DNA of 64,000 bases, taken from contig NZ_JAKCPW010000009.1 in assembly GCF_021440085.1 (NCBI RefSeq), forward strand, positions 62,001 through 126,000, read 5' to 3'. Each line of letters starts with the position of its first letter. The stretch's first letter is position 1. The translations under genes were made by a program, and so were the position numbers. Under the pieces are notes generated by a model. It ran no database searches. It was not told the origin of the DNA and saw only the letters and a list, made by a program, of their open reading frames with translations. Shown in pieces: positions 1-7,841 of this stretch. This DNA is from Dyadobacter sp. CY261. Lineage in GTDB: Bacteria > Bacteroidota > Bacteroidia > Cytophagales > Spirosomataceae.

Positions 1-1636
1 TCAGGTAATATTTCCGATAGTTGCCGCCCACCTGGAAATTGACCACTTTAAGTAGCGAACTAAAATCGTACATTCCTTCCACATGGCGCAAGCTGCATTG
101 GCTGAGAATGCCCGCACCGGCCAAGCCACGCGTTTTGATCAACTGTTCCCTGGCCATATCGAACGCCTGAGAGCCGGGGGCGACCCTCCCCTCGTCCGCG
201 AATGTGCGCGCCGCTGTATGGCTTTGTTGCGTTACGCCTGTGATTGCACCCGTATAAGCTGCCGCATACCTTGCAAACCAGGTCGAATCAGCCTTATTAG
301 GCGCTACGGTGTTACCTGCGAGGTCTTTTACCCAGGTCCGGTTGATCTGCTGGCCTAATGCACGGGTATTGTAGGAATTGGTCGAATATTCGTGGTTCGT
401 ATAGGCACGTACGTAAAAATTGCTGCCGCGTAATTCCAAACGGTGTTGTACAAATTTGAAATCATTGATCACAAACCGGTTGCTACCTGTATACTGCGCT
501 GTCCCCTGGTTGTAATTGCCCTGATAAATGGCTTCCAGCTTATCAGTAATGCGATAATGCAACGCAGCATTCAGTTTGAGGCTGTAAACACCGTAGGTAG
601 CGAGGTCTTTCTCCTCATAACCCGTGCGCGAAACCCGGCCAATGTTCGGCAATGTCTGAGCCACTTCGTCCCCGTAAATGTTCAGCGCATTGCGGGCCGG
701 ATTGTTAGGCCCACGGTTTTCCGGGTTCGTATTGGGGTCAATGTCGGTGTAATCGTTCGCATACCAGTCGGTTCCTTTCAGATAAGCGGCATTGACTTTG
801 AATGCGAACTTGTTATTGAATGCTTTGGCGTAACGAACAGCCAGGTCGTAAAGCGGCTTGGCGCCAAGATCCGTACCGTCGCCGATATGGTTTACACCAA
901 ACTTCGTTTGCGCACTCAGGCCCTGGTATTCAAATGGGTTTTTGGTACGTGTATTGAGCATTCCGTTGAAAGCGATCGGCCCATACAAGGCCGAAGCCGC
1001 ACCGGGGATCAGCTCTGCACTTTCCACATCGATATCGTGTGGGCCAAAGAGGTTACCCATCGCAAAACCAAGCCCGGAAGGCTGGTTATCGACGCCGTCC
1101 ACCAATTGCAAAAAGCGGCTGTTGCCCGTTGTGTTAAATCCACGGGTGTTGATTTGTTTGTAAGTCAAACTGCTCGTCACCATATCGAGCGATTTAAGGT
1201 TTACCAAACCATCATAAAAATTGGCCGAAGGCGTCTGCTGAATAGCACGGATATCCATTTTTTCGATGCTCACCGGCGATCGCAGGATGCTTTCTTCCAC
1301 ACGGGAAGCGGTTACTACCACCTGGTTCAATTCCTCAATGGCAGGCACCAGGTTGATCCGCAAACTTTCTGACGCTGTTACCTCTTTTTCCTGCCGCGCA
1401 TAGCCCACCAATGAGATGATCAACGTCGCAGGGGGATTGGTTTTCAGTTCAAAATAACCTTCCGCATTGGTCATGGTGCCGGTATTCTTGCCCTTTACAG
1501 AAACCGAGACGCCGGAAACAGGCTTTTGGGAGTCATTATCAAATATATGACCCGAAATTTTGGTTGTCTGTGCTTCGGCCGTCTGCGTGAAACACAGGTT
1601 CATGATGAGGAGGAAAATGAGTAAAGGTTTTTTCAT
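1..1636 (-). CDS. TonB-dependent outer-membrane receptor, 5' part (runs off the left edge)
   Basis: The frame stays open from an ATG at 1636 to base 1, giving about 545 residues of N-terminal sequence. It starts with a signal peptide (about residues 1-23, MKKPLLIFLL... ending AEAQ). A carboxypeptidase-regulatory-like beta-sandwich follows (about 25-105), then a plug domain (about 110-230) with the typical RGFN and PGAASALYGP segments, then the beginning of the beta-barrel with repeated aromatic-rich strands. Such receptors import siderophores, vitamins, metals or oligosaccharides in a TonB-driven manner; nothing here fixes the ligand. No SusD-like partner is visible on this side. The start lies 22 bases after the stop of an AhpD-like gene on the same strand, so the two are probably co-transcribed. 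The C-terminal barrel is outside the window. Confidence 0.9.
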   Translation of the reverse strand, partial: MKKPLLIFLLIMNLCFTQTAEAQTTKISGHIFDNDSQKPVSGVSVSVKGKNTGTMTNAEGYFELKTNPPATLIISLVGYARQEKEVTASESLRINLVPAIEELNQVVVTASRVEESILRSPVSIEKMDIRAIQQTPSANFYDGLVNLKSLDMVTSSLTYKQINTRGFNTTGNSRFLQLVDGVDNQPSGLGFAMGNLFGPHDIDVESAELIPGAASALYGPIAFNGMLNTRTKNPFEYQGLSAQTKFGVNHIGDGTDLGAKPLYDLAVRYAKAFNNKFAFKVNAAYLKGTDWYANDYTDIDPNTNPENRGPNNPARNALNIYGDEVAQTLPNIGRVSRTGYEEKDLATYGVYSLKLNAALHYRITDKLEAIYQGNYNQGTAQYTGSNRFVINDFKFVQHRLELRGSNFYVRAYTNHEYSTNSYNTRALGQQINRTWVKDLAGNTVAPNKADSTWFARYAAAYTGAITGVTQQSHTAARTFADEGRVAPGSQAFDMAREQLIKTRGLAGAGILSQCSLRHVEGMYDFSSLLKVVNFQVGGNYRKYYL

Positions 1637-1658
1637 ACAGTTCGATTCAATTGTCAGG

Positions 1659-2234
1659 TTAGGTTGGTTGGTTTTGTCTTTTCAAATGATCGTAACCATT
1701 AGGCAGGCGATTGTAACCGTAATCCACTAAACGTTGGCCGAGGCCTTTGTAAAATTGCGGATCAGTCGGCGCGACGGTTGCCATCCCATCGACATAGCGA
1801 TTGTAGAGACAGAACAACCCGGCGATCAGCACCGTGTCGTGAATTTCTACATCCGTAGCACCCTGTTCTTTGGCAAATGCAACAGCCTCTTGCGTCACCG
1901 CCTTGCCGCTCACCTGCACTTGCTTGGCTATTTTGAGCAATGCTCTCATTTTGTCGCTCACCGGCGCAGCATCGATATCCCGCTTCATAATCTCGCAGGT
2001 TTCGGTTTCGCCGAGCAGCGCATCAGCAGCAGCCGTGTGCGCCGCGGTGCAGAAACGGCATTCATTATTATGCGACACGATCGTCGCAATCAGCTCACGC
2101 TCTGCTGGTGTGAGCGAATTCTCGCCCCTCAAAATGAACTGCGTCAACTGACGTATAGGTTCGGCGGTTAACCTACTATATTCCAGCAAGCCGGTAATTC
2201 CGGGCAAATGCTCCGGTAATGGGATGTGGGGCAT
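1659..2234 (-). CDS. AhpD-like / carboxymuconolactone decarboxylase-family peroxidase, complete CxxC
   Basis: The 191-residue product belongs to the AhpD/CMD fold, in the peroxidase-related group. The redox signature is complete: Glu47, then Cys59-x-x-Cys62 and His66 (ECRFCTAAH), matching the E-x11-CxxC-x3-H pattern of alkylhydroperoxidase AhpD. Proteins of this kind use the cysteine pair to reduce organic hydroperoxides or to act as thiol oxidoreductases; the natural substrate is not shown. No signal peptide is visible, so it should be cytoplasmic. It sits between a paralogue (2392-2958) and the TonB receptor, all on the minus strand, with a 22-base gap to the receptor. That suggests an operon linking import and redox protection, which is inference. 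Confidence 0.88.
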   Translation of the reverse strand: MPHIPLPEHLPGITGLLEYSRLTAEPIRQLTQFILRGENSLTPAERELIATIVSHNNECRFCTAAHTAAADALLGETETCEIMKRDIDAAPVSDKMRALLKIAKQVQVSGKAVTQEAVAFAKEQGATDVEIHDTVLIAGLFCLYNRYVDGMATVAPTDPQFYKGLGQRLVDYGYNRLPNGYDHLKRQNQPT

Positions 2235-2391
2235 TGGTACGTTGTTCTTGTTGCTAATGATTTGGGTTCTTTTTCACAAGTTCTCACGAATAGTCAGTGG
2301 TTGTCATGGAGGTCAGGAAATAGAATCGCAATGGTCGCCGATTACAATACTTGACTACACCTAACTACATTGACAATAATTAACCACTTCA

Positions 2392-2958
2392 CTAAACTTC
2401 CTCGGCGTCCGCCTGCACAGAATACCGAACGTAGCCTGTAAAAGCCATGCGCTGGCCCATTTCGCGGTACGCCTCGTTCTCCTGCGGCGCCCAGGTCCCG
2501 AGTCCATCGACGTATCGGTTGAACATGCTGAACGCAGCTGCGATTAGTATCGTGTCATGAATATCCTTGTCACCGGCACCTTCAGCACGGGCAGCGGCAA
2601 TGTCCTCGTCGGTCACCGCTTTGCCGCTTTTCTGCACTTTGCCTGCAATGTGGAGCAATGCACGAAGTTTCGGCGACACCTCGATCACTTCGAAGCCATT
2701 TTTGATGTCATCGATCAAGTTAAGGTCATACCCAAAATGCGCCATTGCCGCGGAACCGTGCGAGGAATGGCAGAAGTGCGTGTCATTGAGGTGCGACACG
2801 TAGGAAGCGATCAGCTCGCGCTCGCCGCTAGTGAGGGGCGACTCGCCGCGCAGCAGGGTTTCCGCCAGCAATTGAAGCGGGCCGGCCGTTTCGGGCCGGA
2901 AGTTAAATAGACCGACAATGCCGGGCAGCGATTCGTCAGGTAGAGCAATATGCGCCAT
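2392..2958 (-). CDS. AhpD-like / CMD-family paralogue lacking the first CxxC cysteine
   Basis: The 188-residue protein is clearly homologous to the product of 1659-2234: both begin M-x-H-I-x-L-P, share the LRGE(N/S)xLT-xERELIA segment, and share the 'HDTxLIAxxFxxxNRYVDG' end. Its active-site motif reads Glu48...Thr60-His-Phe-Cys63-x3-His67, so the first cysteine of CxxC is replaced by threonine. A one-cysteine AhpD site cannot form the usual intramolecular disulfide. It may form a mixed disulfide, work together with the neighbouring paralogue, or have lost peroxidase activity. The 157-base gap to the next gene has no obvious terminator, so co-transcription is possible. The fold assignment is firm; the function is not. 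Confidence 0.85.
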   Translation of the reverse strand: MAHIALPDESLPGIVGLFNFRPETAGPLQLLAETLLRGESPLTSGERELIASYVSHLNDTHFCHSSHGSAAMAHFGYDLNLIDDIKNGFEVIEVSPKLRALLHIAGKVQKSGKAVTDEDIAAARAEGAGDKDIHDTILIAAAFSMFNRYVDGLGTWAPQENEAYREMGQRMAFTGYVRYSVQADAEEV

Positions 2959-3095
2959 GTTGAGGGAAGATATCTGGTTAGTAGTCGGTCATTCCTCCCG
3001 TGAGCCAGCGTAAAGCCACATGATATGCATTCACTCATGTGTACGCAGCGTCCTAACTGCCTGGTGGCAGCTATTCGGGGAAGTAAAAGAAGGCA

Positions 3096-3650
3096 CTAAG
3101 CCAGATCCGGCGGCGGGGACGGAATAGAAGAATATCTTTCAGGCAGGATAGATCTGATGGACATTTGCGGAGCCACAAGGCACGGCTCCCATTCCAGCAC
3201 GTAGAACACATGCTGACGACCAGCGGTCATATATTCTTTGAGGAAATGCTTTAAAATGCTCGAATGAGCATCTTTTTGTGGTTCGGACGACTGTCCTGTC
3301 ACCTGATCTGTGATTTTCGAAACAAGATCCGAGAACCGGTCTCTCGCATTCTGATCAAATTCGCACTGTACGTATAAGGTATCGTTGATTAGCTGCTGGC
3401 TTTTCATTTGATAAAACAGCCCCTCGTGCTCGATCTGTCCTTGCACCGCCTCCGGCGCATCCCAATTGTTCTGGTAAGGGACCGCCACCGGCACCTTAAT
3501 CACGATATTCGCGGAACCCGCTGCCTGCTCCACAAAATCCTTTCCCGCAGCACTGATGGTATAGCGCCCTTCCGTCAGGTAAACTATCGAATAGCCCACC
3601 ATATTGTAAAGCAATAGCCCCAGCAGCAATATGGAAATGATCCTGCGCAA
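3096..3650 (-). CDS. Uncharacterised membrane-anchored protein (184 aa)
   Basis: I do not recognise this family. The product begins with a short basic N-terminus and one hydrophobic segment (about residues 4-25), so it is a signal-anchored or secreted protein facing the periplasm. The rest is soluble and mixed, with a proline-rich C-terminal tail (SIPSPPPDLA). The start codon would be TTG at 3650; no in-frame ATG lies before the hydrophobic segment. A TACATTTG box on the minus strand (3690-3683) sits about 30 bases upstream and supports a start here. It is divergent from the cupin gene at 3796 and 137 bases from the AhpD-like paralogue. It could be a small envelope-stress or receptor-associated protein, but nothing in the sequence proves this. 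Confidence 0.6.
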   Translation of the reverse strand: MRRIISILLLGLLLYNMVGYSIVYLTEGRYTISAAGKDFVEQAAGSANIVIKVPVAVPYQNNWDAPEAVQGQIEHEGLFYQMKSQQLINDTLYVQCEFDQNARDRFSDLVSKITDQVTGQSSEPQKDAHSSILKHFLKEYMTAGRQHVFYVLEWEPCLVAPQMSIRSILPERYSSIPSPPPDLA

Positions 3651-3730
3651 TGTTGAAATATTTAAATTTTAAGCAGCATACACAAATGTATGAAATGGCA
3701 TTGAAATGTATGATCCGTTTAGTGAAAAAT

Positions 3731-3763
3731 TTTGCCGCCTTAGCGCCCAAACACCTACATTTG
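3731..3763 (+). promoter_or_regulatory. Bacteroidota-type promoter for the cupin gene
   Basis: TTTG at 3731-3734 and TACATTTG at 3756-3763 are separated by 21 bases. This fits the Bacteroidota primary sigma-factor consensus (-33 TTTG, -7 TAnnTTTG). The predicted start of transcription is near 3770, leaving a leader of about 25 bases before the ATG at 3796. Confidence 0.7.
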
Positions 3764-3795
3764 CAATTATTAATACAAACTAAGCAACGAAACCA

Positions 3796-4149
3796 ATGCC
3801 TTTCGTCAACTTTAAAACCAATAAAGTAGTCAAAATCTGGGACGGCATTCACGGCACGCTGGGCCATTCGGAACAGCAGACATTCGGGCATTTTACGATC
3901 GACGCCGGGACGATGTTGCCGGAGCACAGTCATTTCCATGAACAATGGTGCCATGTGCTGGAAGGGGAGCTGGAATTTACGATTGATGGGGAGACCATGC
4001 TTCTGACGCCCGGGATGACGGCCCACATTCCGCCAAACGCACCGCATTCGGCGACCGCGCATACGCAATGTAAGGTGATCGATTGCTTTACACCTGCCCG
4101 ACAGGATTTTATCGACCTGGAATTGCTAGTAAGTCGCCCTACCCCCTGA
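3796..4149 (+). CDS. Small single-domain cupin protein
   Basis: This 117-residue protein is a single cupin barrel. Motif 1 contains His44, His46, His48, Glu49 and His53 before the conserved Gly (VLEGELEF). Motif 2 contains PGMTAHIPPNAPH with His77 and His84. These residues normally hold a divalent metal (Fe, Mn, Zn or Ni). Small cupins of this size include dioxygenases, isomerases and sugar-sensing proteins, and the sequence does not separate these. There is no signal peptide. A good promoter lies upstream. The 3' end overlaps the 3' end of the convergent SDR gene by 24 bases, so the two mRNAs are antisense to one another there. Confidence 0.88.
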   Translation: MPFVNFKTNKVVKIWDGIHGTLGHSEQQTFGHFTIDAGTMLPEHSHFHEQWCHVLEGELEFTIDGETMLLTPGMTAHIPPNAPHSATAHTQCKVIDCFTPARQDFIDLELLVSRPTP

Positions 4150-4869
4150 AAGATCAAACGTGAAGCCGGTAGTAAAACTATTTTCTGGCGAAACGATAAA
4201 CGCGGCCATGTTGGCTGCTTCTTCGAGCGTACCGCAGCGTTTCATTGGAATCTTGTCTGTCATGTATTTTACCTGAGTTTCTGGCATCGCGTCCACAAGC
4301 GGCGTTTGAATCACCGCGGGTGCCAGCGCATTGATGGTAATACCTGTTTCGGCATATTCTTTCCCTTGCACCTTCGTCATCCCGATCACAGCCGCTTTCG
4401 AAGCCGAATAGGCTAGCATACCCGCATTCCCCTCTTTCCCTGCAATGGACGCAATGTGGAGAATGCGACCGTAGTTGTTTTGAAGCATATAAGGCAACAC
4501 CGCCTTGGAGGTATAAAAACTGCTCATGAAGTTCACATTGAACACTTTCTGTAAATTAGCGGTATCGACCTCGTGGCTTTTGATATTCGTTGCACCGGTA
4601 ATTCCGGCGCAATTGATAAGAATGTCAATCTTCCCAAAACGGTTCGCCACGCGGTCAATGGCCTTGGCCACGCTCAATTCGTCCGTCACATCCACACCGA
4701 TCAGCTCCTCGCGTTCGGCATTACCTACAAATTCTTCGTTCAACGCCTTCTCATTGAGATCGAGCAGACCGATTTTCGCACCTTCGTTCAGCATTTTATG
4801 AGCAATTACGAGGCCTAGTCCGGAGGCAGCGCCGGTAATGATGGCGACCTGGTTATCGAAAATGTTCAT
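4126..4869 (-). CDS. Short-chain dehydrogenase/reductase, FabG-like
   Basis: The 247-residue protein is a classical SDR. The nucleotide-binding motif TGAASGLG is at residues 12-19, NCAG at 86-89, the catalytic Ser near 141 and YSASK with Tyr154 and Lys158, followed by a C-terminal DLSGG segment. An Asp in the second strand (LLDLN) suggests a preference for NAD(H). Members reduce 3-oxoacyl-ACP or oxidise sugars and alcohols; the exact substrate cannot be read from sequence. The ATG at 4869 sits just upstream of the first beta strand, the usual position. The closest promoter-like box is an imperfect TACATTTA (4917-4910, minus strand). The gene is monocistronic in appearance and convergent with the cupin gene. 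Confidence 0.9.
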   Translation of the reverse strand: MNIFDNQVAIITGAASGLGLVIAHKMLNEGAKIGLLDLNEKALNEEFVGNAEREELIGVDVTDELSVAKAIDRVANRFGKIDILINCAGITGATNIKSHEVDTANLQKVFNVNFMSSFYTSKAVLPYMLQNNYGRILHIASIAGKEGNAGMLAYSASKAAVIGMTKVQGKEYAETGITINALAPAVIQTPLVDAMPETQVKYMTDKIPMKRCGTLEEAANMAAFIVSPENSFTTGFTFDLSGGRATY

Positions 4870-5153
4870 TTTGCCAGCACTTTTGTTAATGAGTTTAGCT
4901 TGCCGACTTTAAATGTACTTTTTTTGCCGTTCTGTATCACGCTTTCGATAGGGTTCTTTACCGCGACTTAATTTCCCATATTTCATCATTCAACACATCC
5001 CAAATCCTTCTATCCAATCTTTGGCATAAGAAACCGAAAAGGGTATTCTAGCAGGAAGCCATGTCCGGACCGCGAAGAACTGGCTGGGCGAGTAAGGTAA
5101 GCAAAAAGTCAATCCAATTAAAGACCGTCCGCAGGAAGAGACAGGCACCTTGT

Positions 5154-5205
5154 TATAAAAAAGGAACCGGGCGATGATCAGACTTTGTAGTCCGACCATG
5201 CCCGG
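5154..5205 (-). terminator. Rho-independent terminator after the 110-aa hypothetical gene
   Basis: Read on the minus strand, 5205-5167 forms a long stem (CCGGGC at one end pairing with GCCCGG, extended by a GTC-rich middle with G-U pairs and one bulge). It is followed by a T-rich run at 5166-5154 that includes six consecutive T. It lies about 57 bases past the stop of the 5262-5594 gene. Confidence 0.7.
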
Positions 5206-5261
5206 CGTCAGTGTGTGCGTAAATTGCCTATATAATGTGGATATAGAAGACTTAACCTTTT

Positions 5262-5594
5262 TTAAACCAGTTCGCTTTCATATTGCAGGCCTATTTGCGC
5301 CGGCGGATAGCTGAGGATCCGATTAAACTCTGTAATGGTTTGGTTAATCTGCCGCTGCGTGATACCACTGTATTCCATCAGAAGTATCTTAGCCTGTTGT
5401 GCGCTGGATCGCTTCATTTTCCAGTACTGCGGGTGATTGATCCCGATCGGCGTTCGGAAATATTTTTCTTTGGGTTCCCGAATCAGGATCTCGCAATCTG
5501 TGTCGCGCTGCGGATTGTCGTGGAGAAAGTAACTTTTAACGACGACCTTGACCTCTCTCCCACTTTTCAATTGGAAAATTTTCTCGTGAATCAT
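5262..5594 (-). CDS. Uncharacterised small cytoplasmic protein (110 aa)
   Basis: I do not recognise this family. The protein is charged and soluble, with no signal peptide or membrane segment. The N-terminal 40 residues read as beta strands (FQLKSGREVKVVVKSYF), followed by a basic stretch and a predicted helical region (SSAQQAKILLMEYSGITQRQINQTITEF). The composition and the QRQINQTI helix could suit an RNA- or DNA-binding protein, which is only a guess. It begins with ATG at 5594 and is followed by a convincing minus-strand terminator at 5205-5154, which supports it being a real transcription unit. About 390 bases between its stop and the SDR start hold only that terminator. Confidence 0.6.
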   Translation of the reverse strand: MIHEKIFQLKSGREVKVVVKSYFLHDNPQRDTDCEILIREPKEKYFRTPIGINHPQYWKMKRSSAQQAKILLMEYSGITQRQINQTITEFNRILSYPPAQIGLQYESELV

Positions 5595-5803
5595 GACTTT
5601 TTTAAAGTATTAAGGATCGATGAATATGCTGGACTGCTGACGAAGTTCCCGGCTTCCTTAAACTTTTATACCAGCAGCGCTTTTAAAACCTTTGCAAACT
5701 TCGCTGCTGACCAGGATATTTCAGCAAATTGATTAGTAAACGGCAGATTCAATGATCCTTCGGTAACTTTTTGATGCAGAGGCAAGTAAAATTACGCAGT
5801 CCA

Positions 5804-6976
5804 CTAATCGATCACATGCCCCACAAACTGCGCGGTGTTGTCCAATATCTTCCCACCGCGCCGGAACCCCAGCCCACATGCCTCGCCGGCAAAGAATACA
5901 CCTGCCTGATAAGTCCGGCCGTCGGCGTCGGTCGGAAGGGAGGCATATTCCTGGTAAATCCGCGGCTGGTCACCGTATTCTCCCGCAGCGGCCTCGAGAA
6001 CCTCGCCGCCTTTTTCGTGAATCGTCACATTAGCTCCCTCGCGGCCCAGCAACACCTTACTCACTGACTTTTTATGCGGCAGAATATAGCGCTCCGTCTG
6101 GAGCAGCAATGGATGGTAAGGATAGAGGTCCCACAGAACTTTAAGGATGTACTTCGATTGAAATAACAATGTGTAGGCCGGATTGAGAACAACTGCTTTG
6201 CGGTTTTTAACGATCTCCGTGAGCATCCCTGCAAGCTCCGCCTCTTCCGTCCCAATATATTCCCAGGGTACGAGCTTAAACCAGAAATCGAACCGGACGA
6301 AATCTCCGTGCTCAGGCTCCTGATAAAATATGCCTTCTCCATTTGAAAATTCGACATCATCGACATAAGCGAATTCCACGTCGAAGCCAGCCTCTTTCGC
6401 CGAACCCATCAATACGGCCACGTTCGTGTCGTCTTCGGAATAGCCGGGCATGGTCGAGAACAGGATAGACGGCGTAAGATCGCTGTTTTGTTCTTTGAGA
6501 TAGGTAAACTGCCCCACGAGCGTTTCAAACAAAGTATTGAACTGTTTGGATTCGTCCAGGCCGTTCATCCGTAAATGTGCCCACTGTACAACGGCCGTTT
6601 CGGGAATGCAGGTCGCAGTATCCGCATTGAATTCGATCAGTTTAATGGGCTCGTCGCCAAAGCCGCCTGCGAAGTCGAAGCGGCCGTACAAATGAATTTG
6701 CCGGTCGTCGCTCCACGAGAGCTTAATGAGCTCCACCAGGTTTTCCGGAATGCCCATTTCCTTGTATAGATCATGATCGATCGCATACTGACCCGCTTCG
6801 ATCAACATATCATATAATGTACCGGCAGCTTCATAATAGTCTTCCGCTTGCGGTTCGCTTACAACCACCATGTCGTTCACCACATAGGGCGTAGTGTCGG
6901 TGCCCAGCGCCCAGTCCCAGCCGGCTTTCTCTAATGCGCTCTGGGGCGGATTGGGTAATGATTTTAATTTTACCAT
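5804..6976 (-). CDS. Glutathionylspermidine-synthase-like ATP-grasp protein (YgiC type)
   Basis: At 390 residues this matches the synthetase-only members of the GSP_synth family (E. coli YgiC/YjfC), not the two-domain GspS with its amidase. The family signature EFNADTAT is present near residue 165-175, together with LYGRFDF and several acidic residues that bind Mg-ATP. The C-terminal glycine-rich segment (GLGFRRGGKILDN) is also typical. The family joins an amine to a carboxylate by ATP-grasp chemistry, but for YgiC-like proteins the true substrate is unknown. It follows the UPF0323 lipoprotein gene by 68 bases on the same strand, mirroring ygiB-ygiC in E. coli. The ATG at 6976 is the first plausible start. 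Confidence 0.88.
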   Translation of the reverse strand: MVKLKSLPNPPQSALEKAGWDWALGTDTTPYVVNDMVVVSEPQAEDYYEAAGTLYDMLIEAGQYAIDHDLYKEMGIPENLVELIKLSWSDDRQIHLYGRFDFAGGFGDEPIKLIEFNADTATCIPETAVVQWAHLRMNGLDESKQFNTLFETLVGQFTYLKEQNSDLTPSILFSTMPGYSEDDTNVAVLMGSAKEAGFDVEFAYVDDVEFSNGEGIFYQEPEHGDFVRFDFWFKLVPWEYIGTEEAELAGMLTEIVKNRKAVVLNPAYTLLFQSKYILKVLWDLYPYHPLLLQTERYILPHKKSVSKVLLGREGANVTIHEKGGEVLEAAAGEYGDQPRIYQEYASLPTDADGRTYQAGVFFAGEACGLGFRRGGKILDNTAQFVGHVID

Positions 6977-7044
6977 AAGAGTTTAAGGTTGATGAGTTTA
7001 GAGTCGATGCGTAAAAGCTCATAAACTTTGAACTTGAAACTCCT

Positions 7045-7659
7045 CTACCCGCCGCTTCGTCCCGAGGAGGATCTGCCGAAGAACCCTTTGCGTCCGCCGG
7101 ACGGCCTTGCTTTTACCGTGCGGACCGAACGCGAGGCATCCACACTTTGAACTGCGGTGCGCGAGCTCGCCCATGCCCCTGAATTGGCATAAAACGACCG
7201 GCTTCGCTCTGCGCCCATCCTATCTCGGTAATTGTTCATATAAGAATAACCCGAATTGCGACCTAGCAAATAGCCCATTCCACCGTAAAGCAGCATACTC
7301 GAGAGCCCACTATGATAACCCATATGCTGGTTGGTCCGGATTTCCTGGTCGATCAATGCTTTGGCAGCCGTCGGGTTCAATGTGTCCTTGTGGCCATCGA
7401 GATACGAAACAATCGCCATGGAACTGTCCGTAGGAACGCTCTCCTCACTGACAATCTTGAATTCGCCCGCACTCACTTCTTTAATATGTGAGCGAATGCC
7501 TTTTCCGTAAGATGTTTCTTCGTAACTATAATCCGACTCGTCGTCGTTCGAAGAGCACGAGACAAGCGTAGTGCCCGACAACAAGGCGAGCGCCAGCGCG
7601 CCGCCCATACTGATGTCTTTTACCTTTTTGATAAAAGAGCCCTTTCGTAACTGTGTCAT
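7045..7659 (-). CDS. UPF0323-family lipoprotein
   Basis: I choose the ATG at 7659, giving 204 residues. The longer reading from a TTG at 7689 would start inside the -7 promoter box at 7694-7687. After a basic N-terminus there is a hydrophobic segment ending in a lipobox (TTLVSC), so it is a lipoprotein. A small domain follows (FKIVSEE..., AIVSYLDGHKDTLNPTAAKALI), then a glycine-rich hydrophobic stretch (MLLYGGMGYLLGRNSGYSY), and finally a long Ser/Arg/Gly-rich tail ending FFGRSSSGRSGG. This layout matches UPF0323 lipoproteins of Helicobacter and Campylobacter as I remember them. Its partner downstream is the GSP-synthase-like gene, so the two probably act together at the cell envelope. The function is unknown. 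Confidence 0.78.
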   Translation of the reverse strand: MTQLRKGSFIKKVKDISMGGALALALLSGTTLVSCSSNDDESDYSYEETSYGKGIRSHIKEVSAGEFKIVSEESVPTDSSMAIVSYLDGHKDTLNPTAAKALIDQEIRTNQHMGYHSGLSSMLLYGGMGYLLGRNSGYSYMNNYRDRMGAERSRSFYANSGAWASSRTAVQSVDASRSVRTVKARPSGGRKGFFGRSSSGRSGG

Positions 7660-7686
7660 ATTGTTGGTCTTCTGTTGGGGATTTTT

Positions 7687-7694
7687 CAAAAGTA
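7687..7694 (-). promoter_or_regulatory. -7 promoter box (TACTTTTG) for the UPF0323/GSP-synthase operon
   Basis: On the minus strand 7694-7687 reads TACTTTTG, a match to TAnnTTTG. No TTTG lies at the right distance upstream, so only the -7 element is supported. It places transcription about 20 bases before the ATG at 7659. Confidence 0.45.
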
Positions 7695-7776
7695 ATGCAC
7701 ACGCAGAAGCTTATCGAAAGGAATTATGCCAAAGGTTCTTGCGGCGGATATCCAAACATGGGAATTTATAGGCGGT

Positions 7777-7817
7777 AAAAAAAATGAGCATGACCGGAAG
7801 CTAATCCGATCATGCTC
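7777..7817 (-). terminator. Rho-independent terminator after the class V aminotransferase gene
   Basis: On the minus strand a 12-bp stem (7817-7806 with 7797-7786, one G-U pair) is followed by a T run at 7785-7777. It lies 25 bases past the stop of the gene at 7842-9128. Confidence 0.85.
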
Positions 7818-7841
7818 CATGCACATTGCTATTCAAATGGA

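Noticed and set aside
443..1372. Open frame of 309 residues on the plus strand
   Set aside because: It runs antisense inside the TonB receptor gene, which has signal peptide, plug and barrel features. The plus-strand translation has no recognisable domain.
4990..5199. Open frame of 69 residues on the minus strand
   Set aside because: It overlaps the terminator of the 5262-5594 gene, has an unlikely composition, and has no separate promoter.
7660..7689. Extended N-terminus of the UPF0323 lipoprotein from a TTG codon
   Set aside because: The TTG overlaps the TACTTTTG promoter box, and the ATG at 7659 gives the expected distance to the lipobox.
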